A stretch of DNA of 64,000 nt from Bacteriovoracaceae bacterium (GCA_013141065.1 JABFRR010000010.1:1-64000), one strand, 5' to 3'. Shown: positions 42,944 to 52,768, counted from the stretch's first letter. The notes: generated by a model not told the origin, from the sequence alone. Translations and numbers: made by a program.

Positions 42944-45259
42944 TTGGGTAAAGACTATCTTGCAAAGTTTGGAGTTAAGTTCTTAATTTCTGCCCAAGAT
43001 AAAAGTGGAGTTGAGTTACTTACTATTCTGAAGATGAGACTCAACAATAGTGAAAGGCAAGAATTAGATTTGGCAAGAAATGCTCTTTATGAAATTACAT
43101 TAAAAAGAATCCAAAAATACCCACTCAATTCTCTCCGTGAAAAAATTCATGCAATATTACTAAAGCATAATGTAAAAGACGTTTCAATCGCCATTGCCAC
43201 TCCTGACATTCAGGCATTAACTTTCGGAGAGGTAAATCCAGAAACTCGATTTGAAATAGCATCTTTAAGTAAATCATTTGCCAGTTATTTTGCGATTGAA
43301 TATTTTTCAAATTCAGGCATATCAATAGATTGTTCAGTCAATGAAGTACTGAATTCAACTCAGTCGACTTATAGGCTGAGTGATGACAAGGTCCAAATAA
43401 AACACTTGATGAATCATCAAGCTTTAAACATGCATTATGTAAAAGGCTATCCCTTAAATAGTGAAATGCCAGCACTCACAACTCTATTGAGTGAGGTGAG
43501 TGTTATTAATCCTCCTGGAAAAAAGTTTCAGTATTCTGGTGGAGGTTTTATTGTTCTGGAGCATTTAATAGAAGCTCATTCGGGAAAATCGATCAAAGAA
43601 TTATCAAAAAACTTATGGGATGAATTTACCTTTGAGCAAAAAAACATTCCTAACATTCATTATGCTCGTGGAATAAATCAAGGTGGTCAAGAAATTGAAG
43701 GCGGCCGTCTGATGTTTCCTTCTTTTGCAGCTGGTGCAATGGCAACAGCAAGAAGTGTGACTTTATTTTTAAATTCTCTCACAAATGCCTATCACGAACT
43801 TAAAGGTCATGGAGGAATTTCTCATGATACGGCGAGATTAATGCTTCATGGAAGCGATAATGGTTGCATGAAGTTTATGGGCTGTGAAATGGGATTAGGA
43901 GTTTTTGTTGCTGAAGCGGGTGAAAATAAATTAGCGATTCATCAAGGGGCCAATGATGGATTTAGAGCGATTTATATTCATTGTTTTTCAGGTCCAAGTT
44001 CGGGGGCAGGATTCACGATTTTAAGTAATGGTGAATTAAATGCCGTTTTATCCATTTCTGAAATATCACAACTGTTATTAAAAGAATTAAATATTTCAGG
44101 AATTGATTTTAAGAAATTTAAAGATAATTTTAAGACGAATAATCTTTCATCTGAAGAAATTGTCAATATCGGTTATAAAAATTTAATTTTTGACGCCTTT
44201 ATTTTAAATTTACCAGAAAAAATTATTGATGTTGGTCCTCTAGATGAGCTCTCTCCAAAGAATTTAGCAGTTGGTGGAAAAATCTTAGAGGTAACGAATC
44301 AAAAATTTGCTAGGGCCGAAAATCTTTTAAGCCCTTTTGTTCCTGTTTTTGATCCAAAGCTTTTTGGGAAACAAGGAAAGAAAATGGATAGCTGGGAGAC
44401 AGTTCGCCATAATCAGTTAGAATGTGACCAAATGGTCTTTGAGCTTTTACACCCTAGTGAAATTAACTTTGTCTCGTTTTCTACCAAGTATCACCACGGT
44501 AATCATACTCCTTTTGTTTCATTGGAGGGCGTAAGCCTCGAGGAGAGTGAAACATGGATTGAAATTTTACCCAAAACAGCTCTTGAGGGGCATTCATTTA
44601 AGGCCATCAAGTTGAATCCCACTCATAAAAAATTTATTAAAATTCGAGTTTCTAATTATCCTGATGGAGGACTCTCTAGACTGGGTCTCTATAAAGAAAT
44701 AGATGAAAAATTTTTAACGAGTTACACTTATAAAGATGTCATCCCGATGCCTGCAAAACCTTTAAACATTACTTATCATCCGACAGCAGTAGAGATAAAA
44801 AAGAATCTATCACGCTTTAAAAAAGGTGAAGAGATCAATGTCGCCAGTCTAGCGTTTGGCGGGAATTTAGTAAAAGCTTCTAATGAGCACTACGGCCCAG
44901 CCATTCAAGTTGTGTCTCCGTTTGCTCCAATGAATATGTTTGATGGACTAGAGTCTGCAAGAAGCCGAAAAGCGGATCATTTTGAAGAGTGTATAGTCTC
45001 ACTCGCATGGCCGGCCGTGATTCATCGAATTGAATTAGACTTTACTTATTTTGTAAATAATAATCCTCTTTTTATAAGCCTAGAAGCGAGGTCAGAAAAA
45101 GGAGAGTGGATAGAACTAGTAAAGAAAAATAGAGTGAAAAGTTTTGCAGGAAATAAAAAATCCTATGAAATTAAGCATGCTTTAAAATTTGATCAAGTGA
45201 GAGTTAAAACTATTCCAGATGGTGGAGTGAATCGCTTATCAGTGTTTACTCTTTTGTAA
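42944..45259 (+). CDS. OHCU decarboxylase C-terminal half fused to beta-lactamase-like domain and allantoicase
   Basis: The given TTG start yields 771 residues, but homology begins before it. Residues 1-58 complete OHCU decarboxylase (DYLAKFGVKFLISAQDKSG). Residues 62-385 are a class C beta-lactamase-like serine hydrolase with SLSK (107-110), YSG (197-199) and HQG (333-335). Residues 435-771 are allantoicase in two homologous halves (LAVGGKILEVTNQKF, MDSWETVRH, YPDGGLSRL; then LAFGGNLVKAS, FDGLESAR, IPDGGVNRL). Allantoicase splits allantoate into ureidoglycolate and urea. The intact reading frame over 2.3 kb argues against decay. Confidence 0.85.
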   Translation: MGKDYLAKFGVKFLISAQDKSGVELLTILKMRLNNSERQELDLARNALYEITLKRIQKYPLNSLREKIHAILLKHNVKDVSIAIATPDIQALTFGEVNPETRFEIASLSKSFASYFAIEYFSNSGISIDCSVNEVLNSTQSTYRLSDDKVQIKHLMNHQALNMHYVKGYPLNSEMPALTTLLSEVSVINPPGKKFQYSGGGFIVLEHLIEAHSGKSIKELSKNLWDEFTFEQKNIPNIHYARGINQGGQEIEGGRLMFPSFAAGAMATARSVTLFLNSLTNAYHELKGHGGISHDTARLMLHGSDNGCMKFMGCEMGLGVFVAEAGENKLAIHQGANDGFRAIYIHCFSGPSSGAGFTILSNGELNAVLSISEISQLLLKELNISGIDFKKFKDNFKTNNLSSEEIVNIGYKNLIFDAFILNLPEKIIDVGPLDELSPKNLAVGGKILEVTNQKFARAENLLSPFVPVFDPKLFGKQGKKMDSWETVRHNQLECDQMVFELLHPSEINFVSFSTKYHHGNHTPFVSLEGVSLEESETWIEILPKTALEGHSFKAIKLNPTHKKFIKIRVSNYPDGGLSRLGLYKEIDEKFLTSYTYKDVIPMPAKPLNITYHPTAVEIKKNLSRFKKGEEINVASLAFGGNLVKASNEHYGPAIQVVSPFAPMNMFDGLESARSRKADHFEECIVSLAWPAVIHRIELDFTYFVNNNPLFISLEARSEKGEWIELVKKNRVKSFAGNKKSYEIKHALKFDQVRVKTIPDGGVNRLSVFTLL

Positions 45260-45269
45260 AGAAGGTATT

Positions 45270-45284
45270 TGACAGTGACTGTCA
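45270..45284 (+). other. Hairpin after the allantoicase gene
   Basis: TGACAG-TGA-CTGTCA is a perfect inverted repeat, extendable through GAAG/CTTC outside. There is no T run, so it may be an operator of the next gene or a weak terminator. A -35-like TTGACA lies within it. Confidence 0.35.
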
Positions 45285-45346
45285 GCTTCTAAGGTAAGTA
45301 ATAAAAATTCCGATATGTATAAAAAGTCCTGTTCGTGAGGAGTTTT

Positions 45347-46216
45347 ATGCGAATGTTCATTTTTATTCTTATGATTTCTCTACCAATAGTCGTATGGAAT
45401 GCAGAAAATAAGAAAGTGTGTGCAAGTTTAGACACAAATAAAATCATCAATGTCACTCAAATTTGTGTTGGAGACATGTCTTTACATGGCAAAGTGACAG
45501 AGATTATCAAACCAGCAATTGGCCCTATAACCTATATGGTTTTAGATGAGCAGACTAAAGAAATAAAAAAGCTTAATAATATAGTATTAAAAGAATTGGG
45601 AACTTGTGCAAGTAAAGATCAAATGTCATTTTGCATTGGTCAGACTGTCGTTGCCTATGACGGCTCAAAAGAAATTGTCGCTGGATTTATCACTCCAGAA
45701 CACGGATATAAGAAAGTATTTGTTAGGCTGGCATCTGCTACACCTGGGAAATTTAGTTACTTGTCGGTAGAGGATGTAATGGAACAAGTGCAGATTTCTC
45801 AAACGGGGTTCGTAAAAGCTGTCGGCATTTGCCATGAAGGTGGAAAATTAAATAATAAAAAATTAATTGAAGAGTGCGCAAAAAATGATTTGCAACGTAT
45901 GGCCCATCTTAAATGTAATCTTTTTCAACAAGGAAATGGAAAAATTATTTTTGACATTAAGTCTCTTGAAATCAAAACGAATTGTCAGGCTTCAACAGAT
46001 AAAAAGCCACTAATGTGGTGCAAAGCCGATTCTTTCGTGAAGTGTGATTCGGATGCAGGGGTACTTAAGTCCTTAAGTCGATTTATGAGTCAGTTTAAGA
46101 GAGAACCACTTCAAGTAGATAAAAAATTAGAAATTTTAGATCTTGATCGCAATCCTAAAAAAGTTGAGCCAAAAGATCTTAAAACTGCAACGAAGAGGCA
46201 AAATCTTGATCAATGA
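45347..46216 (+). CDS. Secreted hypothetical protein, Cys-rich
   Basis: The 289-residue protein begins at an ATG five bases after GAGGAG; an upstream in-frame GTG at 45335 overlaps that ribosome-binding site and is unlikely to be used. It has a signal peptide (MFIFILMISLPIVVWNAE) and about ten cysteines in the mature part, which suggests several disulfides in the periplasm or outside. The C-terminal 40 residues are charged. I recognise no family. It may or may not belong to the urate operon, as a hairpin separates them. Confidence 0.65.
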   Translation: MRMFIFILMISLPIVVWNAENKKVCASLDTNKIINVTQICVGDMSLHGKVTEIIKPAIGPITYMVLDEQTKEIKKLNNIVLKELGTCASKDQMSFCIGQTVVAYDGSKEIVAGFITPEHGYKKVFVRLASATPGKFSYLSVEDVMEQVQISQTGFVKAVGICHEGGKLNNKKLIEECAKNDLQRMAHLKCNLFQQGNGKIIFDIKSLEIKTNCQASTDKKPLMWCKADSFVKCDSDAGVLKSLSRFMSQFKREPLQVDKKLEILDLDRNPKKVEPKDLKTATKRQNLDQ

Positions 46217-46226
46217 TGGCTTAATT

Positions 46227-47432
46227 CTATTTTTTGAATTCAAGCAGGAAACCTTTTAAGTAATCTCCTTCGTGGAAGCCTTTTAATGGCGCACAGTCTT
46301 CACTCAGTTTGAATCTTTTTCCAATAATTATTCTGTTTTTATATGAAGAAGAATCAACAATGCTTTTTAGTTTTTCTTCAAATTTATTCCAGCTAATAGT
46401 ATGTGTATTTAAATATGCAAAAATTTTTCCATTATTTTGATCAAGAAGCTCTAACATCAATAGAAGTAAATTTTCGTATGATTTAAGAGCGTTAGAAATT
46501 TTATTTCCATCACTTGATGCACTGGGGGGATCACAAATAATAACTTCAAATTTCTCGCCTTTACTAATGAGTGAGGACATGGCCTTTTCACTGGGCATGC
46601 ATAAACTTTTATGATTTTCTTTATTCAAATGTGGGTTAAGTGCAATATTTTCATCTAGCCATGCGAGGTACTTACTTGAAAGGTCAACTGAGACAACTTG
46701 CTTAAAATCTAAATTTAGACAGAAAACTGAAAACGCCCCAGTGTAGCTAAAGAGATTAAGTAAACTTTTTTTTCCTTCGAGATAGGGACGCATTGCTTTT
46801 CTAATAGCACTCATATCGCTATAGATACCAAAGTCATAGTGCTGATTGATTTTAATTTGATAGTTAAGCTTAAATTCACTCAAAATAAAATCAGATGAAG
46901 ATTTTCCTTCAATGGAGCGAATTGATTTTTTTTGATCAAAATTTCGTTCTTGTATCCAGACTGTGTCGATGTTTGGCAATTCTATTTTTAGTGTTTCAAC
47001 TATTAGATGCTCGTACTTTTTCCAGAAAAATGCATAATATTGAATCATGATTTCATTTTTTAAAAGTTGAATCAAAAGACCTGGTAGTTGATCACTTTCT
47101 GCATTTATTAAAAAAACATTCTCTCGTTCAATGAGTAGAGGGCGCCTTATCTCAATCGCTTTTTTGATTCGTTGGCATATTTGCTCTTCAAAGTTCAATT
47201 CCCACTCATTTTTATCCAAACTCCAAAGCCTGGCCTTAACGGTTTTATGTTCAGGGTCGTGAAGGATTAAGGCAATTTCTTGTTTTGATTTTTCATCGAC
47301 ACCGATGAGAAAGAAGGAGTTTTGAGGAAATTTTTTTGTATAACTATCATCAGTTATCCAAGGATGACCAAGTTTTAAATATTTGCATGAAGCTGGATGT
47401 AGATTGACTCTGGGAATGTTTAGTTTCTTCAT
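46227..47432 (-). CDS. RlmI-like class I SAM-dependent RNA methyltransferase
   Basis: The 401-residue protein has an N-terminal PUA-like domain (HPWITDDSYTKKFP) and a Rossmann methyltransferase domain with NLFSYTGAFSVFCLNL (SAM motif I), VVSVDLSSKYLAWLDEN and the catalytic-type IICDPPSAS. This is the layout of RlmI (23S rRNA m5C1962). The usual PF motif after DPP is not obvious, so the exact target base is uncertain. The next gene upstream ends one base before its ATG. Confidence 0.85.
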   Translation of the reverse strand: MKKLNIPRVNLHPASCKYLKLGHPWITDDSYTKKFPQNSFFLIGVDEKSKQEIALILHDPEHKTVKARLWSLDKNEWELNFEEQICQRIKKAIEIRRPLLIERENVFLINAESDQLPGLLIQLLKNEIMIQYYAFFWKKYEHLIVETLKIELPNIDTVWIQERNFDQKKSIRSIEGKSSSDFILSEFKLNYQIKINQHYDFGIYSDMSAIRKAMRPYLEGKKSLLNLFSYTGAFSVFCLNLDFKQVVSVDLSSKYLAWLDENIALNPHLNKENHKSLCMPSEKAMSSLISKGEKFEVIICDPPSASSDGNKISNALKSYENLLLLMLELLDQNNGKIFAYLNTHTISWNKFEEKLKSIVDSSSYKNRIIIGKRFKLSEDCAPLKGFHEGDYLKGFLLEFKK

Positions 47433-47762
47433 TTATAGGATTTCTTTAATTTCCAGATTGCTATCATCAAAAGGCTTTAAAATATGAAGTTCGTCAATTG
47501 TATCTTCAAGTAGCATTAAAAGCTGGTTAGTTATTTTAAAAGGATCTGAAAAATCAAGAATATTGTAATTCATTAATTTCATTTTAAGTTCTTCGGGAAT
47601 TTCGACATAGGGGTTAAGTTCATTACAAATATCACTCAATAATTTAATTCGAACTTCAAGTGCCTCAATTTTTTCTAGAAGCGGATTGTAATTTGTAAGG
47701 TCAGTTTCTGTGATTCTGCCTAATTCTTCAATGTTTGGAATTGTGAGTGTTTGGTCTTTCAT
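47433..47762 (-). CDS. Small coiled-coil protein of unknown function
   Basis: The 109-residue acidic protein has no signal or membrane segment. The region NPLLEKIEALEVRIKLLSDI looks like a coiled coil, and a second helix (ITNQLLMLLEDTIDELHIL) follows. It abuts the methyltransferase gene with no gap, so it is translated from the same message. I recognise no family. Confidence 0.6.
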   Translation of the reverse strand: MKDQTLTIPNIEELGRITETDLTNYNPLLEKIEALEVRIKLLSDICNELNPYVEIPEELKMKLMNYNILDFSDPFKITNQLLMLLEDTIDELHILKPFDDSNLEIKEIL

Positions 47763-47850
47763 AATTCAAATATTTCAAAGATGAATTATATCGTCAATCA
47801 AGATTCATAAAAATTGCCGATGTGATGCCCATTATAGTCTATATTGGACT

Positions 47851-48774
47851 ATGTTGTTATCAGTCATAATTTATATTCTGTTTTTTTTAGTCATTCTTTA
47901 CTTGCCAGATCAAGTTTGGAGTTATTTTTATGATTTTTTTAATACCTTATACATTGAGATTAAAAAATATCATCTAAGAAGATTAGAACAAACGACAATA
48001 GGAAAAGCTGAAAACTTGCAACGATTTATCAGTTCACTTGAAAGCCAATTAAGTCTCGGATCAAAGTCTACCATTTCACAAATTCCCGAATATCATTTTT
48101 ATACACTGCTTTTGGAAAAATTAATTTCAGGTCACCGAAAATTTGGAATGAATATAAAAAGTACATTGCAAGAATTAAAATTAAACTTAATTAAAGAAAT
48201 ACAATTTGAAAGAAAATGCCATGTCACCGCCACCAATGGGAAATTGCAGTTTTTTATGATGACCATAACGACATGGGGTTTTATTTTTTTTTCTAGTTTG
48301 ATGGTCAATATCAAAATGAATGCAAGCGATTATCTTATTATTCTTTTATTTCAATTTATTGGAGTGATTATTTTTGTAAAGGGCTCTAGGTTTATCAAAG
48401 AAAAAATATTTTCTAAATATTCTCTCATAATTGAACGACTTTATTTGTTTATTAATATGGTTGATCTCGGTTTTTCCAATGGAAAAGCGGTCACTGAATC
48501 CCGTATTTTAGAGGGTTCACTCCTTCAGGAGAAAGATTTTCTGCCATGTGCTGCAAGACTTGGTGAGGCGATTGATAAGTGGAAAGAGCTTGGAAGCAAC
48601 CCAAAGTCGGAATGTAGGGATATCTGTGAAGAGATATGGCATCAAAAAACGATGGCATTCGAGCATTATTTAAAGCAATTAGAGGCACTTAAATTTGCAG
48701 TTCTCGCAGGTTTATATTTGCCGGCCTATTTTTATTATCTCTACTCAATTTTTCAATTTTTCATGGAACAATAG
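47851..48774 (+). CDS. Membrane protein resembling TadB/TadC (type II secretion F family)
   Basis: The 307-residue protein has an N-terminal helix, a cytoplasmic helical domain, two adjacent helices (about 140-180), another helical cytoplasmic domain and a C-terminal helix. That is the topology of GspF/TadB platform proteins. The motif-level match is weak. A Tad pilus locus lacking TadB and TadC lies 3 kb downstream on the other strand, which makes this a candidate for the missing platform subunit. It is followed by a strong terminator. Confidence 0.5.
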   Translation: MLLSVIIYILFFLVILYLPDQVWSYFYDFFNTLYIEIKKYHLRRLEQTTIGKAENLQRFISSLESQLSLGSKSTISQIPEYHFYTLLLEKLISGHRKFGMNIKSTLQELKLNLIKEIQFERKCHVTATNGKLQFFMMTITTWGFIFFSSLMVNIKMNASDYLIILLFQFIGVIIFVKGSRFIKEKIFSKYSLIIERLYLFINMVDLGFSNGKAVTESRILEGSLLQEKDFLPCAARLGEAIDKWKELGSNPKSECRDICEEIWHQKTMAFEHYLKQLEALKFAVLAGLYLPAYFYYLYSIFQFFMEQ

Positions 48775-48781
48775 AGGAAAT

Positions 48782-48817
48782 TTAGGTAGATTAAGAGCCT
48801 TAAATACCTAATTTTTT
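48782..48817 (+). terminator. Intrinsic terminator before ettA
   Basis: TTAGGTA and TACCTAA pair around an inner TTAAG/CTTAA stem, and six T follow. It separates the TadB-like gene from ettA, whose ribosome-binding site GAGGAA starts immediately after. Confidence 0.8.
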
Positions 48818-48830
48818 CTGAGGAATAATC

Positions 48831-50513
48831 ATGTCATACGTTAACGACAAACAAATCATCTATTCAATGAATAGAGTTGGTAAGGTTTATAAGCAAAAAC
48901 ACGTTTTAAAAGATATCAGGCTTTCTTATTATTATGGGGCCAAGATTGGAGTTCTAGGCTTAAACGGTTCTGGAAAATCGACTCTCTTAAAAATTATGGC
49001 CGGTGTCGATAAAGACTACCTTGGCGAGACAACACTTTCTAAAAATTATACGGTTGGATACCTAGAACAAGATCCATTACTCGATCCAGAAAAAACTGTG
49101 CGTGAAATTGTTCAAGAGGGTGCTCAGGCAACTGTTGATCTACTACGTGAATTTGATGAAGTGAATGCGAAATTTGGCGAAGAATTAAGCGATCAAGAAA
49201 TGGAAAAGCTTTATAGCAAACAAGCCGATCTCCAGGATAAATTAGATGCTGCAAACGCTTGGGATCTAGACTCAAGATTAGATCTTGCGATGGACTCACT
49301 CAATTGTCCTCCGGCTGATCAAAAATGTGGAGTTCTTTCAGGTGGGGAAAAAAGACGTGTTGCCCTTTGTCGATTACTACTTCAAGCACCAGATATTTTA
49401 CTTTTAGATGAGCCAACTAACCATTTGGATGCAGAAACAGTTTGGTGGCTCGAGCGTCACCTTCAGCAATATAAAGGCACAGTCATCGCTGTAACCCACG
49501 ATAGATACTTTTTAGATAATGTCGCAGGCTGGATTCTAGAGCTTGATCGTGGACAAGGAATTCCTTTTGAAGGAAATTATTCAGGCTGGCTTGAGCAAAA
49601 ATCAAAACGACTAGCCACTGAAGAAAAACAAGAATCAAAACGTCAAAAGTCGATGAAGGAAGAATTAGAGTGGATTAGGTCAGCTCCTAAAGCTCGCCAA
49701 GCAAAATCAAAAGCAAGAATAAATGAATATGAAAAACGTCAACAAGTTCAAAGTGAAGCGAGAAATGAAACTAATGAACTCTTTATTCCACCAGGGCCGA
49801 GACTAGGCCAGCAGGTTATTAATTTTAACGATGTCTCAAAAGCCTATGGCGACAGAGTGCTTTATGAACACTTAAATTTCAAGCTTCCCCCTGGAGGGAT
49901 TGTAGGGGTAATTGGTCCCAATGGTGCAGGTAAAACAACTTTATTTCGCATGATATCTGGTAAAGAACAACCAAGCAGTGGATCAATAAAAGTAGGGGAA
50001 TCAGTTAAGTTGGCCTACGTCGATCAAGACCGCGCCCTAGATCCAGAAAAAACTGTAATCGATTGCATTTCTGGAGGCCTGGATCTCTTGAAACTTGGCG
50101 GTCGTGAAGTTAATGCTCGTGCTTATATTTCTAAATTCAATTTTTCAGGCGAAGATCAACAAAAGAAAATTAAAGAACTTTCAGGTGGAGAAAAAAATCG
50201 AGTTCACTTGGCAGCAATGCTTAAAGAAGAAGGAAACGTACTTTTATTAGATGAACCAACCAACGATTTAGATGTCAACACCCTTCGTGCTTTAGAAGAA
50301 GCCTTGATGGAATACGCTGGATGCGCAGTTGTTATTTCCCATGATCGCTTCTTTTTAGATAGAATTGCCACGAACATGATCGCGTTTGAAGGTGATCAAG
50401 TGGTGTATTTCGATGGTAACTTTTCGGATTATGAAGAAGATAAGAAAAAGCGTCTGGGTGATAAAGCACTTATTCCAAGCAAAACATCTTATAAAAAATT
50501 GACCAGAGATTAG
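48831..50513 (+). CDS. ettA: Energy-dependent translational throttle protein EttA (ABC-F)
   Basis: EttA binds the ribosomal E site and gates the first peptide bond according to the ATP/ADP ratio. The 560-residue soluble protein has two ABC domains with Walker A GLNGSGKST and GPNGAGKTT, signatures LSGGEKRR and LSGGEKNR, Walker B LLLDEPTNHLD and LLLDEPTNDLD, and the EttA-type linker with RSAPKARQAKSKARI. No membrane domain is present. Aspartate kinase follows two bases later. Confidence 0.95.
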   Translation: MSYVNDKQIIYSMNRVGKVYKQKHVLKDIRLSYYYGAKIGVLGLNGSGKSTLLKIMAGVDKDYLGETTLSKNYTVGYLEQDPLLDPEKTVREIVQEGAQATVDLLREFDEVNAKFGEELSDQEMEKLYSKQADLQDKLDAANAWDLDSRLDLAMDSLNCPPADQKCGVLSGGEKRRVALCRLLLQAPDILLLDEPTNHLDAETVWWLERHLQQYKGTVIAVTHDRYFLDNVAGWILELDRGQGIPFEGNYSGWLEQKSKRLATEEKQESKRQKSMKEELEWIRSAPKARQAKSKARINEYEKRQQVQSEARNETNELFIPPGPRLGQQVINFNDVSKAYGDRVLYEHLNFKLPPGGIVGVIGPNGAGKTTLFRMISGKEQPSSGSIKVGESVKLAYVDQDRALDPEKTVIDCISGGLDLLKLGGREVNARAYISKFNFSGEDQQKKIKELSGGEKNRVHLAAMLKEEGNVLLLDEPTNDLDVNTLRALEEALMEYAGCAVVISHDRFFLDRIATNMIAFEGDQVVYFDGNFSDYEEDKKKRLGDKALIPSKTSYKKLTRD

Positions 50514-50515
50514 TT

Positions 50516-51661
50516 ATGTCAAATTGGGTAGTAGCAAAATTTGGTGGCAGCAGTGTTAAAGATGCTGAGGCCATGCTTCGATCGGTAAAGGTTATCGAAA
50601 GTAATAGCGATATTAAAATTGTCGTGATTTCTGCTACTCAAAATACGACCAATCAATTGGAGTTCATTGCCCAAGCAGCTTCAAAGGGAGATGAAAAAAA
50701 TCTCTCGTTACTAATAAATGAATTAGTAACGAGGCATACAAAAATTGCAGAAGACCTTTATTCAAGTGAAGAAGTCAGAAAAGACTTAAACTATCTCTAT
50801 GAAGAACTTCGCTTAATTTCTGATGAAATAATTTCAATAAAGCTATGCACTCCCAAAATAATGGACCAGCTTTATAGCATAGGTGAAAGAATTTCTTCAC
50901 TTTTAATGTCTGATTTAGTTAGGCTGAGAGTTCCTGAAAAGAATGTCGTTTTGTTAGATGCCAGAAATATTATTAAGACTAACTCTGAATATCAAAAAGC
51001 AGAGCCTCAAATTGATATAATTGAAGAAAAAGCCAACGAGCTTTTAATGCCAGGACTATCAAACAACACACTTTTTGTGACTCAAGGTTTTATCGGTAAA
51101 GACCTGCTTGGTAATACAACGACTTTAGGTAGAGAAGGATCTGATTATTCAGCTGCTTTATTTGGCGAAGCAATCGATGCGAGTCTCGTTCAAATTTGGA
51201 CTGATGTGGCCGGCATTGCGAGCTCTGATCCTCGTAAGATACCCGAAGCCCAATTTATTAAAACACTTTCCTATGACGAAGCGACAGCACTTGCGAGTTT
51301 AGGAGCGAAAGTTCTTTTTCCGACAACTTTATTACCAACAAAAAGAAAAAATATTCCAGTCTTTGTGGGCTCAAGCTTAAACCCTGAAAAAGGTGGGACA
51401 CTTATCACCAATTCTCAAGATGAGAATTTTAAATTGAAAGCAGTGACTTTAATTGAAAAGAAAGAATTTAGTTTAATTTCCTTTATTGGATGTCATCTCA
51501 ACTTAGCTCCAAATTTGGTTCATGAATTAAAAAAAGAATTCAAAGAAATAGACGTCGAATTTATTGATATGACTTCAGTTTCTCTCAGTTATAAAGTTAA
51601 AGCGGAAGATGTTGCAAAGTCATTAATTAGGGCCCATCAAATTCTTCTTTTACAGCATTAG
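50516..51661 (+). CDS. lysC: Aspartate kinase
   Basis: The enzyme makes aspartyl phosphate for lysine, threonine, methionine and diaminopimelate synthesis. The 381-residue protein has the signatures VAKFGGSSVKDAEAM, TLGREGSDYSAALFGEAI and WTDVAGIASSDPRKIP, with one recognisable ACT region in about 80 C-terminal residues. Full aspartokinases are about 400-450 residues with two ACT domains, so regulation by end products may be reduced. It is probably cotranscribed with ettA. Confidence 0.93.
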   Translation: MSNWVVAKFGGSSVKDAEAMLRSVKVIESNSDIKIVVISATQNTTNQLEFIAQAASKGDEKNLSLLINELVTRHTKIAEDLYSSEEVRKDLNYLYEELRLISDEIISIKLCTPKIMDQLYSIGERISSLLMSDLVRLRVPEKNVVLLDARNIIKTNSEYQKAEPQIDIIEEKANELLMPGLSNNTLFVTQGFIGKDLLGNTTTLGREGSDYSAALFGEAIDASLVQIWTDVAGIASSDPRKIPEAQFIKTLSYDEATALASLGAKVLFPTTLLPTKRKNIPVFVGSSLNPEKGGTLITNSQDENFKLKAVTLIEKKEFSLISFIGCHLNLAPNLVHELKKEFKEIDVEFIDMTSVSLSYKVKAEDVAKSLIRAHQILLLQH

Positions 51662-51667
51662 TACTTC

Positions 51668-52768
51668 CTAGCTTTCTGAATAAATTTCCTCAAAATAAGG
51701 AGTGTCACCATCAGATCCTATTATTCTCACTATTTCTTTAATCTTTTTGTCTTCTAAATGAATGACATAATCAATACTCTTACTGAGAAGTTTTAAAACC
51801 AGAGAATAAGAAATATCTTTTGTCTCTGAGTACAAAGTAAAAAGTAGTGCAGCCCTATGGATCGCATCGATTGCACTATTGGCATGGATTGTACTCATGA
51901 GACCTTTGTGTCCTGTGTTCATTGCCAAGATAAAAGGCACAACTTCACTTGATCTCATTTCACCTATAATTAATCTATCCGGACTCATTCGAAGAGCATA
52001 AGCACAGTATTCTTTGAGTGTTTTTAAACTATTGTCTTTTTGCGCTAACATAGAAGTTTGTCCTGGATGCTGATTTTTAATTTCATAAGTATCTTCTAGA
52101 ACGATTAAATGCTCTTTTGAGTCAACTAAGGGCAAAAGACTACGTAAAAAAGTTGTTTTTCCTGAGCCAGTACCACCAGAAATAAGAAAATTTTTTTGAT
52201 CCTGAATCATTCTTTCAATAGTACTCGATTCACTTGGAGCAAGATTAAACATACCAAGATCAGGGGATTGGTTAGGTTGGGAGCGAATAAAGAGCTTTGA
52301 AATCTCATTTGAGGTACACGAAAAATGAACCAGTGTAACACGATAATCTATTCCCAGGAGAGTAGCCGCAAAACTTACAAATGGAGATTGGTAGTTCCAT
52401 TTTTGATTTTGTTTTAAAGCGAGTGTCTCGAGTGCCAATTGATAATCTTCAAAATCTAAATCCTGGACTGTTATTTCATTTCTCTCATGAACCCCGATAA
52501 CTAAACCGTGATTTGGAGAATGAATAATTATTTCCTGGAATGGATTATTCATGTGAGAATGAAGAAAATGAAGGTGATGAATTAATAAAAACCATTGGCG
52601 CAAAAAACTAATTTCACTTTCATTTGTAGTTTTAAGATTACATTCATCAAGTGTTTGATTTAATAGCTCATTAAATTCTAAGTTAGGATTTTTTAAAACC
52701 ATTTTTTTATAATTTTTTTTAAAAGCTTCGAGAATGTCTTTTTTATATATTGTGAAAAGATTATTCAT
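51668..52768 (-). CDS. cpaF: Tad pilus ATPase CpaF/TadA
   Basis: This is the hexameric motor of the Tad/Flp pilus. The 366-residue cytoplasmic ATPase has Walker A GGTGSGKTTFL, the Asp box IVLEDTYEI, Walker B region DRLIIGEMRSSEV and the His box GLMSTIHANSAIDAI. It is shorter than typical CpaF (about 450 residues), lacking part of the N-terminal region. It directly follows the secretin gene (no gap) and is the last gene of the locus. Confidence 0.93.
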   Translation of the reverse strand: MNNLFTIYKKDILEAFKKNYKKMVLKNPNLEFNELLNQTLDECNLKTTNESEISFLRQWFLLIHHLHFLHSHMNNPFQEIIIHSPNHGLVIGVHERNEITVQDLDFEDYQLALETLALKQNQKWNYQSPFVSFAATLLGIDYRVTLVHFSCTSNEISKLFIRSQPNQSPDLGMFNLAPSESSTIERMIQDQKNFLISGGTGSGKTTFLRSLLPLVDSKEHLIVLEDTYEIKNQHPGQTSMLAQKDNSLKTLKEYCAYALRMSPDRLIIGEMRSSEVVPFILAMNTGHKGLMSTIHANSAIDAIHRAALLFTLYSETKDISYSLVLKLLSKSIDYVIHLEDKKIKEIVRIIGSDGDTPYFEEIYSES

